Source: Comamonas testosteroni ATCC 11996 (lineage in GTDB: Bacteria; Pseudomonadota; Gammaproteobacteria; Burkholderiales; Burkholderiaceae_C). From it: a DNA stretch of 64,000 bases. Both the position numbers and the translations under genes were made by a program. The notes beneath the pieces were generated by a model that did not search any database, was not told the origin of the DNA, and worked only from the letters and a program-made list of their open reading frames with translations. Of the stretch, positions 16,948-25,728 are shown in pieces. Each line of letters opens with the position of its first letter. Position 1 is the stretch's first letter. The DNA lies in the NCBI RefSeq assembly GCF_000241525.1, contig NZ_AHIL01000010.1, positions 1 through 64,000 on the forward strand, given 5' to 3'.

Positions 16948-17087
16948 AACTAAATTTTGAAGACATGCAGCAGGTAAGCTTAGTTCGCCTAATGCTGTAT
17001 GAGCTTAGTAGGAAGGTCTGAATGACCGCTCTTGGCCGATCTGCGACTGTCGCCGACCGACCCGGCGCGGCCGTTCACCGAGATACT

Positions 17088-17609
17088 TTAGTGATGCATT
17101 ACTAGGTTGAAACCTTCCTGAGGCGATGGCTCAACAAAGTGTTTTGTGATCTGCTCAAACTGCTCATCCGTTGCCTGAAATGGATGATCTCCAGACGAAT
17201 TCCGAAGACGCAACCGCTGTTTGCATTCTTCGTCCGACACATTGAGGAAATGCAAGTAGTGGGATGCTCCCGCATTTTCAAAAATTCGGCGTCCCCACGC
17301 CCTCGCGCTGAGAGTATTGAAAGGGAAGTCCAGCACTACGGAGGTTCCTGACTTGAGAAGGTCAACGACATGCATCTCCATGGCTAATCGCAGGCGGCTC
17401 GATAGCCTTACGTAGTCTGTGACGGAGCGAAGCTCGTCAGGATAGAGCTGAGCCAACCAACCATCCTCACTAATGAGCACGGTCTGCGGATTGGATGCGA
17501 GTTGTCTGGCAAGTGTGGATTTGCCCGCAGCAATCTTTCCGCTGATGAGGTGAAGCAAGCCGATCCTGGACTGGATGGCAAAAGCTTGTCCAGCATGAGT
17601 GAAGTCCAT
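17088..17609 (-). CDS. Small P-loop kinase-like ATPase
   Basis: The 173-residue protein has a Walker A motif GKIAAGKST at residues 24-32, a DGW strand typical of AAA_33 kinases and VVLDFPFNTLSARAWGR as the Walker B region. The C-terminal SDEECKQRLRLRN lid region resembles chloramphenicol phosphotransferase, zeta-toxin and nucleotide-kinase relatives. The substrate is unknown. AAAGGAG precedes the ATG. It lies in the low-GC patch beside the attC cassette, so an accessory role such as resistance or toxin-type phosphorylation is possible but unproved. Confidence 0.75.
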   Translation of the reverse strand: MDFTHAGQAFAIQSRIGLLHLISGKIAAGKSTLARQLASNPQTVLISEDGWLAQLYPDELRSVTDYVRLSSRLRLAMEMHVVDLLKSGTSVVLDFPFNTLSARAWGRRIFENAGASHYLHFLNVSDEECKQRLRLRNSSGDHPFQATDEQFEQITKHFVEPSPQEGFNLVMHH

Positions 17610-18012
17610 TCTTCCATCTCCTTTTAACGGTGCCCCGGAGACAGAAAACCCACCTCCAGGGTGGGTTGCATGGCTACATGGTCGCGAGCTATCCCACCTT
17701 CAATTTGAAGATGGCAATAATTCGCTTGGTAACATTTCGAGCCATGGGAGCATGCTAGCAGAAGACGCGCGCAAAGCTCGATCTGAAGCAGCTACTCTTG
17801 GCCAATTTGAGCGGCGGCATGCGACCCCCTGCCGTCAATTGAGCTGTCACCGGCAGTGTCTGCTGTGCAGTGATTGCAATCATTCGCATGCAGGGACGGA
17901 GTTCATGGTGCGTGGCATGAAGCTGTTATCGGCTCAGCCAAGTCCACCAACCACCTCATGACACTCCTCGGCTGCTCGAGCCTGCAGAGCAGGATCTCTG
18001 CGGGGCGCACGC
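17610..18012. other. Gene-free stretch in the accessory patch
   Basis: About 400 bases without a convincing ORF. AACCCACC-TCCAG-GGTGGGTT (17647-17667) is a hairpin 38 bases upstream of the kinase gene. Two overlapping plus-strand frames (17599-17961, 17874-18497) lack protein character. Nothing else is evident. Confidence 0.5.
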
Positions 18013-18453
18013 TCATACCTTGGCGAGGAAGGCCGCCGCATCACCCGCTTCACACTTCCAGTCTGCGAAGACCCCAACCAGATTGCATTCCACGCAGTGG
18101 CAAGCGATGTAGTACCAGCGCACGTCATGTGTGCCCTCGTACACGGAGACGCCGGACACCAGCTCGAACACCTCGTTCTCGCACACGCACTCGTGCGCCT
18201 CGGGGGCGGCCTCGTCAACGTAGTCCGCGCTGTCGCCCATCAGGTGTTTCTGCCCGCAGTCGGTGCAGGTGCGGATTGCCACGCCGGCTTCTTCATCGGT
18301 TTGCAGCGCAAAAGTCCGGCACCCGCAATTGCATTTGGACGAGGCAAACCGGACGGCCTCATGGCGATTTGCAACGCTGTAGCTGCGCAGTTCGGCTTGG
18401 GTGTCGCCGGACGTCGTTCCGTACCAGAACTCGCCCTTCTTCGTCAGTGCCAT
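18013..18453 (-). CDS. Conserved hypothetical protein with zinc-ribbon-like cysteine clusters
   Basis: Starting from the ATG at 18453, the 146-residue protein (opening MALTKKGEFWYG) carries four Cys clusters: CNCGC near residue 42, CTDCGQKH near 62, CVCEN near 88 and CHCVEC near 120. These could bind two zinc ions. The frame extends upstream to 18639, but that part is basic and unlike the rest. I recall similar proteins in actinobacteria and proteobacteria as uncharacterised. No operon partner is evident. Confidence 0.7.
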   Translation of the reverse strand: MALTKKGEFWYGTTSGDTQAELRSYSVANRHEAVRFASSKCNCGCRTFALQTDEEAGVAIRTCTDCGQKHLMGDSADYVDEAAPEAHECVCENEVFELVSGVSVYEGTHDVRWYYIACHCVECNLVGVFADWKCEAGDAAAFLAKV

Positions 18454-18733
18454 TGATGCTGTTCCATTCTTCAAGGTGGGCTTCCCGGCAGACCTGACGC
18501 CAGGCTTGCCCCGATCATCCGGATTTTGCCTCAAGGCACGGTGAATCGTCGTCAAGGGGCCGGGTCGGGGTGCTCTCCGACAAGGGCTGCGGAAATCCTT
18601 GAATGCCGATTCTTGGAGAGTACAGCCAGAGTCCATCAAGTTCAGCTGTTGATCGCCGCCGATATTCGGTGTTGAAGCCCTACGTCAGCTCTCAGCTGTG
18701 GATTCAAGTGCTCATATCGTTCCGAGAAAGCGG

Positions 18734-19357
18734 TTAAGTCTTGGGGTCTGGCCTGCTTTCGAGTAGCCGCAGGGCTCCTGCTATCAAGGCTTGAGTTCCT
18801 TCAATCAGTTCTGCCTCCATTTCTGTCTCTTGCAGCTGCCAGTCTGCTTCCTCAAGCGGCTCCAGGCGGGCTGCGGCATACACCGTGTCGGCTGCAGAGA
18901 TGCAAAAGAAGGTCACGGTGGAGAGCAGCCAGCGTGATTGTTCCTTGGTGATGCCGTAGGCCTGTGCAATATGGGCCTGATGGGCGCTGATCTTCTCCAG
19001 CATGGCCGGTGTGGCCGCCAGGCGGCGAATCACGAAGGGAGTGACGCCGGGGTGCGCTTTTACGAACTGGCGTGTGGACGCAGTGAACCCCATGAGGTAT
19101 TGCTCTAGCCCGATCTGCTGCGGGCTTGTTGCCTGCGGCAACTCCCAGCGCTTGAAGATTTCCTCTGCAATCAGGTGCTTGAGTGCTTCCAGGCTTGGCA
19201 CATGCTTGTAGAGCGCCATGTGGCTGACGCCCAGTGCAGCGGCAACGCCGACAAACGTAATGCCTGGAAGGCCGATGGAAATTCCGGCGTCTGCAATTTT
19301 CTCTCTGGTGATGGAGCGTGGTCTCCCACGAGTCGAGGGCTTGGATGTGTGGGGCAT
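18734..19357 (-). CDS. TetR-family transcriptional regulator
   Basis: The 207-residue protein starts at MPHTSKPSTRGRPRSITREKI. It has the TetR helix-turn-helix (residues 12-60; LPGITFVGVAAALGVSHMALYKHV) and a variable helical ligand domain. The upstream extension to 19456 is low-complexity and is not favoured. It diverges from the iron-transport operon, with an AATTAGTT-N11-AACTAATT repeat in the gap, so it probably controls that operon and itself. Confidence 0.85.
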   Translation of the reverse strand: MPHTSKPSTRGRPRSITREKIADAGISIGLPGITFVGVAAALGVSHMALYKHVPSLEALKHLIAEEIFKRWELPQATSPQQIGLEQYLMGFTASTRQFVKAHPGVTPFVIRRLAATPAMLEKISAHQAHIAQAYGITKEQSRWLLSTVTFFCISAADTVYAAARLEPLEEADWQLQETEMEAELIEGTQALIAGALRLLESRPDPKT

Positions 19358-19434
19358 ACGCTTGTTCTCAGTCTTTGGGCGAGATTGTCGGTGATTCACA
19401 TTACTTGTCGTAGACCTATTGCTTGAATTGTTTT

Positions 19435-19462
19435 GAATTAGTTTATCATCATGCAACTAATT
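19435..19462. promoter_or_regulatory. Candidate TetR operator overlapping a weak Fur box
   Basis: AATTAGTT (19436-19443) and AACTAATT (19455-19462) form a perfect inverted repeat with an 11-base spacer. Bases 19435-19453 match 12 of 19 positions of the Fur consensus. Both would control the ABC operon starting at 19517. Confidence 0.5.
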
Positions 19463-19516
19463 CGCATCTAGCTTCTCGTTCGCATCTTTGCGAGAGATAG
19501 CCTTCTTCCATATTGA

Positions 19517-21295
19517 ATGTCTACCTCTGAATCGCTTGCAGTTGCTGCCGGACCCGCGCAGCCGATCGCTCGGATATTCGCGCCTGTTCGCGGGCGCTTG
19601 ATGCTTGCCGGTCTGAGCGCTGCGGTTGGCACCATGTTCACGCTGGTGCCACTGGCGGTCATCGCGCATATCGTCAAGCAGGCCTTGCTTGATGACTTGG
19701 GTGGCATATGGGTCAGCATCGCTGTCGGAGTGCTGTGCATGTTCGTGGGCATGGGTTTGGTGATCGTCGCCGAGCTGATCGCGCATCTGGCAGACAACCG
19801 CCTCACTCACGATCTGCGCATTGCTGTAATCAAGCGGCTATCGCAAGTGCCTCTGGGCTGGTTTACGGCCCGCGCTTCGGGGGAGGTCAAGCAGGCGCTG
19901 CAGGACGATATCGCGACGTTGCACAGCTTGACGGCGCATTTCTATACCGCCGTGGGGCGTGCGGCCGGGGCGATTGTGATTGCAGTGATTTATCTGTTTG
20001 TGCTGGATTGGCGCATGGCGATCTTTGCGCTTCTGCCATTTCCCGGATTCTTCGTTTTTCTCCAGCGCGCAATGAAAGCCAGCAATGCGCACATGCAGGA
20101 GTTCGTTGCACGGCTGGGGCGGATCAACAGCGCTACGGTGGAGTTCGCGGGCGGGATTCCGGTCATCAAGGCCTTTGGTGGAGCGAGTCCGGTCCACGCC
20201 GGTTACAGAGATGCCGTGGATGGATTTGCCAGTGCCTTTACGGATTTCACTCGCCCGCTGGTGATCTCCATGGCTCGTGCGCATGCATTGATTGCGCCTG
20301 TGACCGTACTGGGTGTGGTGCTGGCTTTTGGCGCTGCGTTTGTCGCCATGGGCTGGATGCAGCCTCTTGATGTATTGCCGTTCGCACTTGTCGCGCCTGG
20401 TATTTGTGCGCCACTTTTGCTTTTGCATACCTTGCTGCATGACCTGCAAGGTGCTACCGGTGCGGCCCAGCGCGTGCTGGCATTGCTGGACACTCCGGTG
20501 CTGCCGCAACCGGCGCCGGGGCTGCCATCGAATCCTGAAGGCAATGCAGTGCGTTTCGAGCAAGTGGGTTATGCGTATGCGGCAGAGCATCAGGTGCTGT
20601 CCGGCATCAGCTTCGACATGCAGCCCGGCACCGTCACGGCCGTGGTCGGCCCTTCGGGTTCCGGGAAATCCACGCTGGCACGTTTGCTGTTGCGGTTTTT
20701 CGATCCCTCAGAAGGGCGCATCACCCTGGGTGGAGTCGATTTGCGGCAGATCACCAGCACAACCCTGTATCAACGCATTGGCTTTGTACTGCAGGAAGTG
20801 CAGCTGATTCACGCCAGTGTGCGCGAGAACATTGCACTGGCTCGTCCATCGGCCACTATTGAGGAAATCGAGGCCGCAGCCCGCGCAGCCCACATCCACG
20901 ATCGCATTCTGGCGTTGCCGCGTGGCTACGACTCCGTGGTTGGCGAAGATGCGCAGCTCTCCGGTGGTGAGCGCCAGCGCCTGAGCATTGCCCGGGCAGT
21001 GCTGCTGGATCCGCCCATTCTCGTGCTGGATGAAGCTACCGCATCTGCAGATGTGGAAAGCGAAGCCTTCATTCAGGACGCACTTTCGCGCTTTGCACGC
21101 GGGCGCACCTTGCTGGTGATTGCACACCGGCTCGACACCATCGTGCATGCGGATCGCATTCTGGTGCTGCGCGAGGGAGAGATTGCCGAGCAAGGCAGAC
21201 ATGCGCAACTGCTGGCTGAAGACGGTCTCTATGCGCGGCTATGGCAGCTTGGTGCGTATGCCAGCCCGATGCCAAAGAGTGAGCTGACATGTTGA
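19517..21295 (+). CDS. ABC transporter half-protein (fused permease-ATPase), IrtA/YbtP/BarA-like
   Basis: The 592-residue protein has six membrane helices (about 30-300) and a nucleotide-binding domain with Walker A VGPSGSGKSTLAR (about 376-388), signature LSGGERQR (about 481) and Walker B ILVLDEAT. Such pairs import ferric siderophores across the inner membrane (YbtPQ, IrtAB) or export siderophores (BarAB). It overlaps the next gene by 7 bases and surely forms a heterodimer with it. Its place ahead of a complete BtuCD-type importer resembles the acinetobactin bar/bau arrangement, favouring siderophore traffic. Confidence 0.88.
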   Translation: MSTSESLAVAAGPAQPIARIFAPVRGRLMLAGLSAAVGTMFTLVPLAVIAHIVKQALLDDLGGIWVSIAVGVLCMFVGMGLVIVAELIAHLADNRLTHDLRIAVIKRLSQVPLGWFTARASGEVKQALQDDIATLHSLTAHFYTAVGRAAGAIVIAVIYLFVLDWRMAIFALLPFPGFFVFLQRAMKASNAHMQEFVARLGRINSATVEFAGGIPVIKAFGGASPVHAGYRDAVDGFASAFTDFTRPLVISMARAHALIAPVTVLGVVLAFGAAFVAMGWMQPLDVLPFALVAPGICAPLLLLHTLLHDLQGATGAAQRVLALLDTPVLPQPAPGLPSNPEGNAVRFEQVGYAYAAEHQVLSGISFDMQPGTVTAVVGPSGSGKSTLARLLLRFFDPSEGRITLGGVDLRQITSTTLYQRIGFVLQEVQLIHASVRENIALARPSATIEEIEAAARAAHIHDRILALPRGYDSVVGEDAQLSGGERQRLSIARAVLLDPPILVLDEATASADVESEAFIQDALSRFARGRTLLVIAHRLDTIVHADRILVLREGEIAEQGRHAQLLAEDGLYARLWQLGAYASPMPKSELTC

Positions 21296-23058
21296 AGACC
21301 TTTTTGAAGTTGCTGGGTGATGATGCACGCCTGCTGCGCCGTTATGCATGGATGGCTGTGGCCTACGGTGTGCTGTGTGGTCTGACGATGGCGGCGTTGC
21401 AACCGCTGCTGACGCATTGGTTGCAAGGTGACTGGCGTGCAGCCATGGGCTGGCTTTGCGTGCTGCTGCTGGGCGTGCTGCTGTCATGGATGGCCAGACG
21501 TGTAGTGGAGCAGGCGGGCATCCGTGTCGGCGTGGCGGTTCTGCAAAGCGGACGCCATCGCCTGGGCCTCCATATGGCGAGCCTGCCTATAGGCTGGTAT
21601 ACGCCCAAAAATACCGCGCGCATCGGCCATGTGGTGACGCAGGGGATGATGGGCATCGCGCAATTGCCAGCGCATGTTTTCACTCCGCTCATCAGTGGTG
21701 CGGCCACGGCCGTGATCGTGTTGGTGGCATTGCTGGTTGTGAGTCCGGTCCTGGGGCTCACTGCGCTGATTGCGCTGCCATTGCTTGCAGGATCGTTCGC
21801 ATTGACCTCGTCGATGTCGGCGCGCGCCAATGCCGCTTTCCAGCGTGACTTTGCCCAAGCCAGTCAGCGTGTGGTGGAGTTTGCGCAGGCCCAATCCGTG
21901 CTGCGCGCGTTCAGCGGAGATGGCCGCAGCACACGCTTTGTGGAGCAGGCCATCACCGAGCAACGTCAATCCGGACTGCAGCTGGTGGTGTTGTCATCGC
22001 TGTCCTCCGTATTCTGTGTATGGACCGTGCAGCTGATCTTTGCCGTGCTGCTGGTGGTCGCGATATCCGGTTTGAACGCAGCATCCGGTGGCTCTTTGTC
22101 CACAGCGCAAATCATTGCCTTGACGGTTGCGTTATTGCTTGTGGTGCGTTTTATCGAGCCCTTGCAGGAAATCGCCGGCTACGCAGAAGTGCTTAGGAGT
22201 GCAGGCTCGCAGCTGCAAGCAGTGCAGGAGCTATTTGCCGTGCAGCCGCTGCCGCAACCGAAGCAGGCAGCTCTTGTCGGCGATTCTTCCGTGGAGTTGC
22301 GTGATGTGCGGTTTCAATATCCCGGGTCTGCAAATGAAGTGCTGCACGGTGTGAGCTTGCATGTGCCGCCGCGCAGCATGACGGCGCTGATAGGTGCATC
22401 TGGTTCCGGCAAGTCCACGGTGATGCGACTGATCGCCCGTTTCTTTGATGCCACGCAGGGCGAGGTCTTGATCGCAGGCGTGGATGTCCGTGACATTGGC
22501 GATGCGCAACTGGCCGGGCAAATCAGCCAGATCTTTCAGGATAGCTATCTGCTTGGCGGCAGCATTGCCGACAACATCCGCATTGGCAAATCGGACGCCA
22601 GCGACGCGCAAGTTCTGCAAGCTGCGCATCAGGCCGGGCTTGATGAAGTCATTGCGCGATTGCCAGACGGGGTGCTGACGATGGTGGGCGAAAACGGAGC
22701 ACGTCTTTCCGGAGGCGAACGACAGCGCATAGCGATTGCCCGGGCCTTGATCAAGGAGTCCCCCATCCTGCTGGTGGATGAAGCCACTGCTGCGCTGGAC
22801 GCAGAGAACCAGTCCATCATCGCTCAAACACTTGCACGGCTGAAGGGGCAGCGCACGCTCATCGTGATCGCACACCAGCTCTCCACCATTGCCATGGCCG
22901 ATCAGATTGTGGTGCTGGAAGGCGGCGGTGTGGTAGAGAGCGGATCACCTGCGCAGTTGAAGGCAAGGCAGGGGCGCTATGCCCAGTTGCTTGCGCAGAG
23001 CCGCGCTGCCAAAGGCTGGCGCATGGACGCCGTGCAGATGTCCGGGGATGCCGTGTGA
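21289..23058 (+). CDS. ABC transporter half-protein (fused permease-ATPase), IrtB/YbtQ/BarB-like
   Basis: The 589-residue partner of the previous gene has six membrane helices (about 20-300), Walker A GASGSGKSTVMR (about 367-378), signature LSGGERQR and Walker B ILLVDEATAALD. It overlaps the upstream gene by 7 bases and the downstream permease by 4, indicating translational coupling. Direction of transport cannot be settled from sequence; the absence of a siderophore synthase nearby argues for uptake or recycling. Confidence 0.88.
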   Translation: MLKTFLKLLGDDARLLRRYAWMAVAYGVLCGLTMAALQPLLTHWLQGDWRAAMGWLCVLLLGVLLSWMARRVVEQAGIRVGVAVLQSGRHRLGLHMASLPIGWYTPKNTARIGHVVTQGMMGIAQLPAHVFTPLISGAATAVIVLVALLVVSPVLGLTALIALPLLAGSFALTSSMSARANAAFQRDFAQASQRVVEFAQAQSVLRAFSGDGRSTRFVEQAITEQRQSGLQLVVLSSLSSVFCVWTVQLIFAVLLVVAISGLNAASGGSLSTAQIIALTVALLLVVRFIEPLQEIAGYAEVLRSAGSQLQAVQELFAVQPLPQPKQAALVGDSSVELRDVRFQYPGSANEVLHGVSLHVPPRSMTALIGASGSGKSTVMRLIARFFDATQGEVLIAGVDVRDIGDAQLAGQISQIFQDSYLLGGSIADNIRIGKSDASDAQVLQAAHQAGLDEVIARLPDGVLTMVGENGARLSGGERQRIAIARALIKESPILLVDEATAALDAENQSIIAQTLARLKGQRTLIVIAHQLSTIAMADQIVVLEGGGVVESGSPAQLKARQGRYAQLLAQSRAAKGWRMDAVQMSGDAV

Positions 23059-23999
23059 TGCGCAAGCGTTGGTTGCTGGTGTTTGCTGTGCTGTGCGTGG
23101 TGTCCGTTCTGCTGGGGGCGCGGCAGATGGTGTGGTCGGATCTGCTTTCATTCTCCGGCGATGCCTGGCTCACCCTGACTGCAAGCCGCTTGCCGCGTTT
23201 GGCGGCGCTGGTGCTTACGGGGGCGGGTCTGTCGGTGTGCGGCGTGATCCTGCAGCACATCGTGCGCAACAAGTTTGTGGAGCCGGGCACCACAGGAGGG
23301 CTGGATGCGGCCAAGCTCGGTATCTTGGTGGCGCTGACCGTGATGCCTGCTGCGGGAACCTTGAGCCGGATGCTGTTTGCGCTGGTGTTCTGCCTGATGG
23401 CAAGTCTGCTGTTCATTGCCGTGATCCGGCGCATCCAGTTTCGCAATCTGGTGCTGGTGCCCGTCGTCGGTCTGATGTACGGCAGCGTGCTCACCTCCAT
23501 TGCCGAGTTCTATGCATACAGCCACAACATCCTGCAAAGCATGCAGGGCTGGTTGCTGGGTGATTTTTCCCGCGTGGTGCAAGGCCATTACGAGATTCTC
23601 TACCTCATTTTTCCGGTGGTGATACTGGCCTATCTGTATGCGCACCGCTTCACTGTGCTTGGCATGGGCGAAGACATGGCCACGAGTCTGGGCCTGGGTT
23701 ATGCAGCCACGGCCATCATCGGTTTGGTGCTGGTGGCATTGACGATTTCAGCCACGGTGATTGCGGTGGGGGCGATTCCTTTTGTGGGCCTTGTCGTGCC
23801 CCAGCTGGTTGCCATGCGCTGTGGTGAGAACTTGCGACGCACATTGCCACTGGTGGCTTTGGGAGGTGCATCCCTGCTGCTGGTCTGCGACATTGCAGGC
23901 CGCCTGGTGATGTACCCGTTCGAGGTGCCTATCGGCCTTACTGCCGGTGCGGTGGGCGGTGTGATGTTCCTGGCGCTGATTGTGCGGGGACTTCGCTGA
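23055..23999 (+). CDS. FecCD-family iron-siderophore permease (FatD/BauD-like)
   Basis: The 314-residue protein has about nine membrane helices and the BtuC/FecCD fold, with the coupling region SLGLGYAAT and the conserved ATVIAVGAIPFVGLVVPQ. It forms the inner-membrane channel with the next gene, overlaps both neighbours (ATGA with the previous gene, 1 base with the next) and has no signal beyond the first helix. Confidence 0.92.
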   Translation: MMRKRWLLVFAVLCVVSVLLGARQMVWSDLLSFSGDAWLTLTASRLPRLAALVLTGAGLSVCGVILQHIVRNKFVEPGTTGGLDAAKLGILVALTVMPAAGTLSRMLFALVFCLMASLLFIAVIRRIQFRNLVLVPVVGLMYGSVLTSIAEFYAYSHNILQSMQGWLLGDFSRVVQGHYEILYLIFPVVILAYLYAHRFTVLGMGEDMATSLGLGYAATAIIGLVLVALTISATVIAVGAIPFVGLVVPQLVAMRCGENLRRTLPLVALGGASLLLVCDIAGRLVMYPFEVPIGLTAGAVGGVMFLALIVRGLR

Positions 24000-24955
24000 T
24001 GCACATGTCGTTGACCAAGACCTGCTGGTTTGCAGCGCTGTCGATTGCACTACTGGTGCTTGCTTTTGTGCTGCTGGGCTCCGGACTGGATACGGATTAT
24101 GTGATCCCCAAGCGCCTTGTACGCCTTGCATCGATTGTCATTGGCGGCATCTGCGTGGCTGTGTCGGCCATAGTGTTTCAGGCGCTGGTGAACAACCGCA
24201 TTCTGACGCCCTCCATCATGGGTTACGAGGCTGTGTATCTGCTGTGGCAGGCCATGCTGCTGTTGCTGCTGGGTACACATGGCTTGAGCATGCTTGGCGT
24301 ACACGGGAACTTCCTCGTCTCCGTGCTGCTGATGCTGACCTATTCATGGGCACTTCAATGGTGGCTGTTGCGCCGCGGCCGCAATGATGTCTATGTGTTG
24401 CTGCTGCTCGGTCTGGTGCTGACCATGGTGATTGGCACGTTCACCCAGTTTGTACAACTGCGCATCAGCCCCGGCGAGTTCGCAGTGTTTCAGGGCGTGA
24501 GCTACACATCTTTCAATCGTGCCAAGCCGCAGACTTTGCTCTATGCCGGCATTGCGGTGGCGGTTGCCTGTGCCGTGGTCCGCAAGACGTTGGCGGTGCT
24601 GGATGTGCTGGCTCTGGGGCGTGAGCAGGCCATTTCTCTGGGCGTGCCGCATGGCCGGTATTTGCAGCTCTACCTGGCGCTGATCGCCATTTTGGTGGCG
24701 CTGTCCACCAGCCTTGTGGGACCCACGGCCTTCATGGGCATCTTTGTGGCCAACATCGTCTACGCCCTGGTGCCGAATGCACGCCACCGCGTCACGCTGC
24801 CGCTGGGGTGTGCGGTTGCCATTGCCATTTTTCTTGCCGCTCAACTGCTGGTTGAGCATGTTTTCAACTACAAGACCACCGTCAGCATTCTGGTGAATCT
24901 GGTGTGCGGTGTGTATTTCCTGGCACTGATTGTGCGCAAACGGGGTGCAGCATGA
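23999..24955 (+). CDS. FecCD-family iron-siderophore permease (FatC/BauC-like)
   Basis: This second BtuC-type permease of 318 residues has the coupling helix ISLGVPHGRYLQLYL and the conserved LVGPTAFMGIFVANIVY. With the previous protein it makes a heterodimeric channel driven by the ATPase that follows. The stop overlaps the next start as ATGA. Confidence 0.92.
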   Translation: MHMSLTKTCWFAALSIALLVLAFVLLGSGLDTDYVIPKRLVRLASIVIGGICVAVSAIVFQALVNNRILTPSIMGYEAVYLLWQAMLLLLLGTHGLSMLGVHGNFLVSVLLMLTYSWALQWWLLRRGRNDVYVLLLLGLVLTMVIGTFTQFVQLRISPGEFAVFQGVSYTSFNRAKPQTLLYAGIAVAVACAVVRKTLAVLDVLALGREQAISLGVPHGRYLQLYLALIAILVALSTSLVGPTAFMGIFVANIVYALVPNARHRVTLPLGCAVAIAIFLAAQLLVEHVFNYKTTVSILVNLVCGVYFLALIVRKRGAA

Positions 24956-25728
24956 TGGGTGTCAACCATCTTTCCAAACAATATGGCGGCAGGACGGTGT
25001 TGTCAGACGTGAGCGTGGAGTTTCCTGCTCAGCGCGTCACATCGCTGATCGGACCCAATGGTGCGGGGAAGTCCACGCTGCTCATGCTGATGGCACGCTT
25101 GCTGGAGCCCAGCAGCGGTGCGATTCAGTGGCAGGCACGTGACGTCAGCCGAATTCCCGTTGCCGAATACGCACGGCATGTTGCCACGCTGCGTCAGGCC
25201 CCCGGCTTCAATATGCGCCTGACGGTGGAAGAGCTGGTCGCTTTTGGACGTTTCCCGCATAGCCGTGGCGCGCTGACTGTTCAGGATCGCCGAGCCATGG
25301 ATGAGGCAATCGCCTTTCTGTCTTTGGAGTCGCTGCGTCACGCTTTCATCGATGAAATCAGTGGCGGTCAGCGGCAGATGGCATTTCTCGCAATGACGAT
25401 TGCGCAGCAGACAGATGTGCTGCTGCTTGACGAGCCACTCAACAACCTCGACATGAGGCACGCCGTACAGATCATGCGCGCACTGCGTCGCCTCTGCGAC
25501 GAGCAGGGCCGCACCGTGATTCTGGTGATTCACGACATCAACTTTGCGGTCAATTACTCGGACCACATAGTCGCTCTCAAGAACGGAGCCCTGCGCTTTT
25601 GCGGCCCCGCTCAGGACGTGGTGACCGAGACGCGCATGGCCGATCTGTACGAGCTGGATTTCGAGATCACGCGCAATCAGCGTGGCTGTTTCTGCAATTA
25701 CTTCACATCCAGGGAAGATCACTCATGA
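24952..25728 (+). CDS. Iron-siderophore ABC importer ATPase (FepC/BauE-like)
   Basis: The 258-residue ATPase opens MMGVNHLSKQYGGRTVL. It has Walker A GPNGAGKSTLL (about 36-46), signature ISGGQRQMAFLAM and Walker B VLLLDEPLNNLD. The start at 24952 overlaps the permease stop; the second ATG three bases on is equally possible. It powers the FecCD pair, and its own stop overlaps the binding-protein start as ATGA. Confidence 0.93.
   Translation: MMGVNHLSKQYGGRTVLSDVSVEFPAQRVTSLIGPNGAGKSTLLMLMARLLEPSSGAIQWQARDVSRIPVAEYARHVATLRQAPGFNMRLTVEELVAFGRFPHSRGALTVQDRRAMDEAIAFLSLESLRHAFIDEISGGQRQMAFLAMTIAQQTDVLLLDEPLNNLDMRHAVQIMRALRRLCDEQGRTVILVIHDINFAVNYSDHIVALKNGALRFCGPAQDVVTETRMADLYELDFEITRNQRGCFCNYFTSREDHS

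Noticed and set aside
17000..17030. GCATTAGGC on the minus strand as a further attC R' core
   Set aside because: No complementary L'' arm or R'' box could be found upstream, so a complete site is not supported.
17599..17961. 120-codon frame in the accessory patch
   Set aside because: It has no recognisable domain and no ribosome site, and it starts inside the divergent kinase gene's first codons.
17874..18497. 207-codon Arg/Ser-rich plus-strand frame
   Set aside because: It is antisense to the Cys-rich protein and has the typical Arg-rich composition of a shadow frame.
21596..21605. GTATAC inside the second ABC half-transporter gene
   Set aside because: It is within a coding region, lacks the flanking bases of the promoter sites and is expected by chance.
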